NCBI GenBank assembly: GCA_019240115.1
Contig: JAFAYV010000075.1
Coordinates: 30,836 to 94,835 of the forward strand
From: Solirubrobacterales bacterium
Lineage (GTDB): Bacteria > Actinomycetota > Thermoleophilia > Solirubrobacterales > Solirubrobacteraceae
Direction of reading: 5' to 3'
Length of the DNA stretch: 64,000 nucleotides
Part shown: one piece after another, positions 63,326-64,000 of the stretch
Layout: each line of letters opens with the position of its first letter
Numbering within the stretch: the first letter of the stretch is position 1
Notes under the pieces: model-generated
What the model was told of the DNA's origin: nothing
Seen by the model: the letters and a program-made list of their open reading frames with translations, nothing else
Database searches by the model: none
Translations under genes and position numbers: made by a program

Positions 63326-63825
63326 GCTTCGAGGTCCCAGCCGAGCGACCAGTCCTGCTCGGGCACCTCGCCGGCCGCGTCGGCGAACGCGTGCAGCGCC
63401 TCCGCGACGCGCTGGCGGGAGGCCGCCGGCATCCGCTCGACGATCCGCCCGATCTCCTCGAGGCGCCGACGCGTCACCACGGAGACGAGGTCGCGTCCGG
63501 CGGCGGTGAGCGAGATCCGCACCCCGCGCCGGTCCTCGACGATGCGTCGCCGGGTGACGAGGCGCTTGCGCAGCAGCCTGTCGCACATCCGCGTCGCCGT
63601 CGACCGGTCGACCCGGAGCGCCTCGGCGAGATCGGCGGGCCGCAACGGCCCCCGCGACGCGATCTCGACGAGCGCGCGGTACTGCGCGAGCGTCACGTCC
63701 TCAGCGACCGTCGCCAGCGACCGCGCCGCGACCGCGACGAGCGCCCGACTGGCGCCGAGCACCGAATCGACGAGCGCGTCGTCGGCTCGGGCCGGGCGAT
63801 CATCCTCGGCCGTGATCGAGAGCAT
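63322..63825 (-). CDS. MarR family regulator
   Basis: A 167-residue regulator with the MarR winged helix: TLAQYRALVEIASRGPLRPADLAEALRVDRSTATRMCDRLLRKRLVTRRRIVEDRRGVRISLTAAGRDLV. The DRR in the wing is typical. It is the first gene of a two-gene unit with the ClC gene, translationally coupled by GTGA. A GTTG(T/C)A palindrome 18 bp upstream of its ATG is a likely autoregulatory site. The signal sensed is unknown. Confidence 0.9.
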   Translation of the reverse strand: MLSITAEDDRPARADDALVDSVLGASRALVAVAARSLATVAEDVTLAQYRALVEIASRGPLRPADLAEALRVDRSTATRMCDRLLRKRLVTRRRIVEDRRGVRISLTAAGRDLVSVVTRRRLEEIGRIVERMPAASRQRVAEALHAFADAAGEVPEQDWSLGWDLEA

Positions 63826-63842
63826 GATTGTATCCTACCATC

Positions 63843-63858
63843 GTTGCATTACTACAAC
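63843..63858 (-). promoter_or_regulatory. Probable MarR operator
   Basis: Read toward marR, GTTGTA-GTAA-TGCAAC is an imperfect palindrome (11 of 12 arm bases match), 18 bp from the start codon and overlapping AT-rich promoter-like sequence. Inferred from symmetry and location only. Confidence 0.4.
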
Positions 63859-64000
63859 TATGTGGCATGCTCCAACTGGGCTGCTCCCGGAATCATGGCG
63901 AGGGTCAGGCGTCGGCGGTCCACCCAATCGATGATCGAGAGTCCCACGATCATCATCACGAGATAGGTCATTCCAACAGCCCACGATGAGGGCGGGTCGC
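63858..64000 (-). CDS. C-terminal end of a membrane protein entering from the right edge
   Basis: An open frame with no stop up to the window edge, ending SSWAVGMTYLVMMIVGLSII then DWVDRRRLTLAMIPG and a TAG. It has one hydrophobic helix followed by basic residues (positive-inside), as expected for the last helix of a polytopic protein. An internal ATG would give a 37-residue protein instead. The family is not recognised. If real, it lies directly upstream of marR. Confidence 0.35.
   Translation of the reverse strand, partial: DPPSSWAVGMTYLVMMIVGLSIIDWVDRRRLTLAMIPGAAQLEHAT

Noticed and set aside
61439..63934. Rightward 831-codon open frame opposite the ClC and MarR genes
   Set aside because: It is antisense to two well-supported genes and its composition is typical of a shadow frame.

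Overview
The window is high-GC, densely coded bacterial DNA. F420-dependent glucose-6-phosphate dehydrogenase and LLM-family flavin/F420 oxidoreductases, ArsR/TetR/MarR regulators, many GTG starts and frequent 1-4 bp start/stop overlaps point to an actinobacterium. A deep-branching Thermoleophilia/Solirubrobacterales-type lineage fits best, but that placement is inference from gene style and not from a marker gene. No rRNA, tRNA, CRISPR array, transposase or phage gene was seen.

Region 1 (1-13.7 kb) mixes ordinary metabolic genes with an unusual number of damaged ones. It holds the start of a DAO-type flavin oxidase, a pair of double-domain YbjQ/UPF0145 genes, and DUF1801 and TetR remnants. 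Next come a DUF5134 membrane protein, an epoxide hydrolase whose catalytic His lies beyond a frameshift, a winged-helix regulator carrying two compensating frameshifts, and an enoyl-CoA hydratase. A repeat-rich spacer follows. An intact cystathionine beta-synthase / cystathionine gamma-synthase pair sits between broken biotin carboxylase, biotin carrier and carboxyltransferase genes, beside a second hydratase and a TetR gene. All three biotin-carboxylase-type components carry lesions: an internal deletion, an in-frame amber codon, and several lesions respectively.

Region 2 (13.7-42.7 kb) is a Wzy-type exopolysaccharide/capsule locus. It has an initiating polyprenyl-phosphate sugar transferase, a Wzz/BY-kinase, a CpsB-type PHP phosphatase, a flippase, an O-antigen-ligase/polymerase and two GT4 glycosyltransferases. 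It also has two asparagine-synthase-like amidotransferases, a heparinase II/III-family protein, and an MDR-Gfo/Idh/MocA fusion. A VpsJ-like protein, a DUF354 protein, UDP-GlcNAc 2-epimerase, UDP-ManNAc-type dehydrogenase and methyltransferases complete the set. The rightward block (13.9-23 kb) ends in a large exported protein with seven beta-sandwich-like repeats and a C-terminal transglutaminase-like Cys/His/Asp triad. A leftward operon runs from 41.3 to 31.3 kb. The enzymes together suggest a polymer containing N-acetylmannosaminuronic acid that is amidated by the AsnB-like enzymes.

Region 3 (42.8-51.9 kb) is housekeeping and redox metabolism: a HAD phosphatase, a small membrane protein, F420-dependent glucose-6-phosphate dehydrogenase, two acyl-CoA ligases, a zinc alcohol dehydrogenase, two LLM oxidoreductases and a glutaredoxin/GST-like protein.

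Region 4 (51.9-64 kb) is centred on ion homeostasis: a polysaccharide deacetylase, a KdpDE-like two-component pair without kdpFABC, a Kup potassium transporter with 11-bp-spaced direct repeats upstream, a two-TM channel-like protein with a degenerate selectivity filter and TrkA-N domains, and a ClC channel fused to CBS and TrkA-C-like domains under a MarR gene. An ArsR-SRPBCC-SnoaL operon and a metallo-beta-lactamase/double-rhodanese protein lie among them. Short tandem repeats occupy several gene boundaries here.
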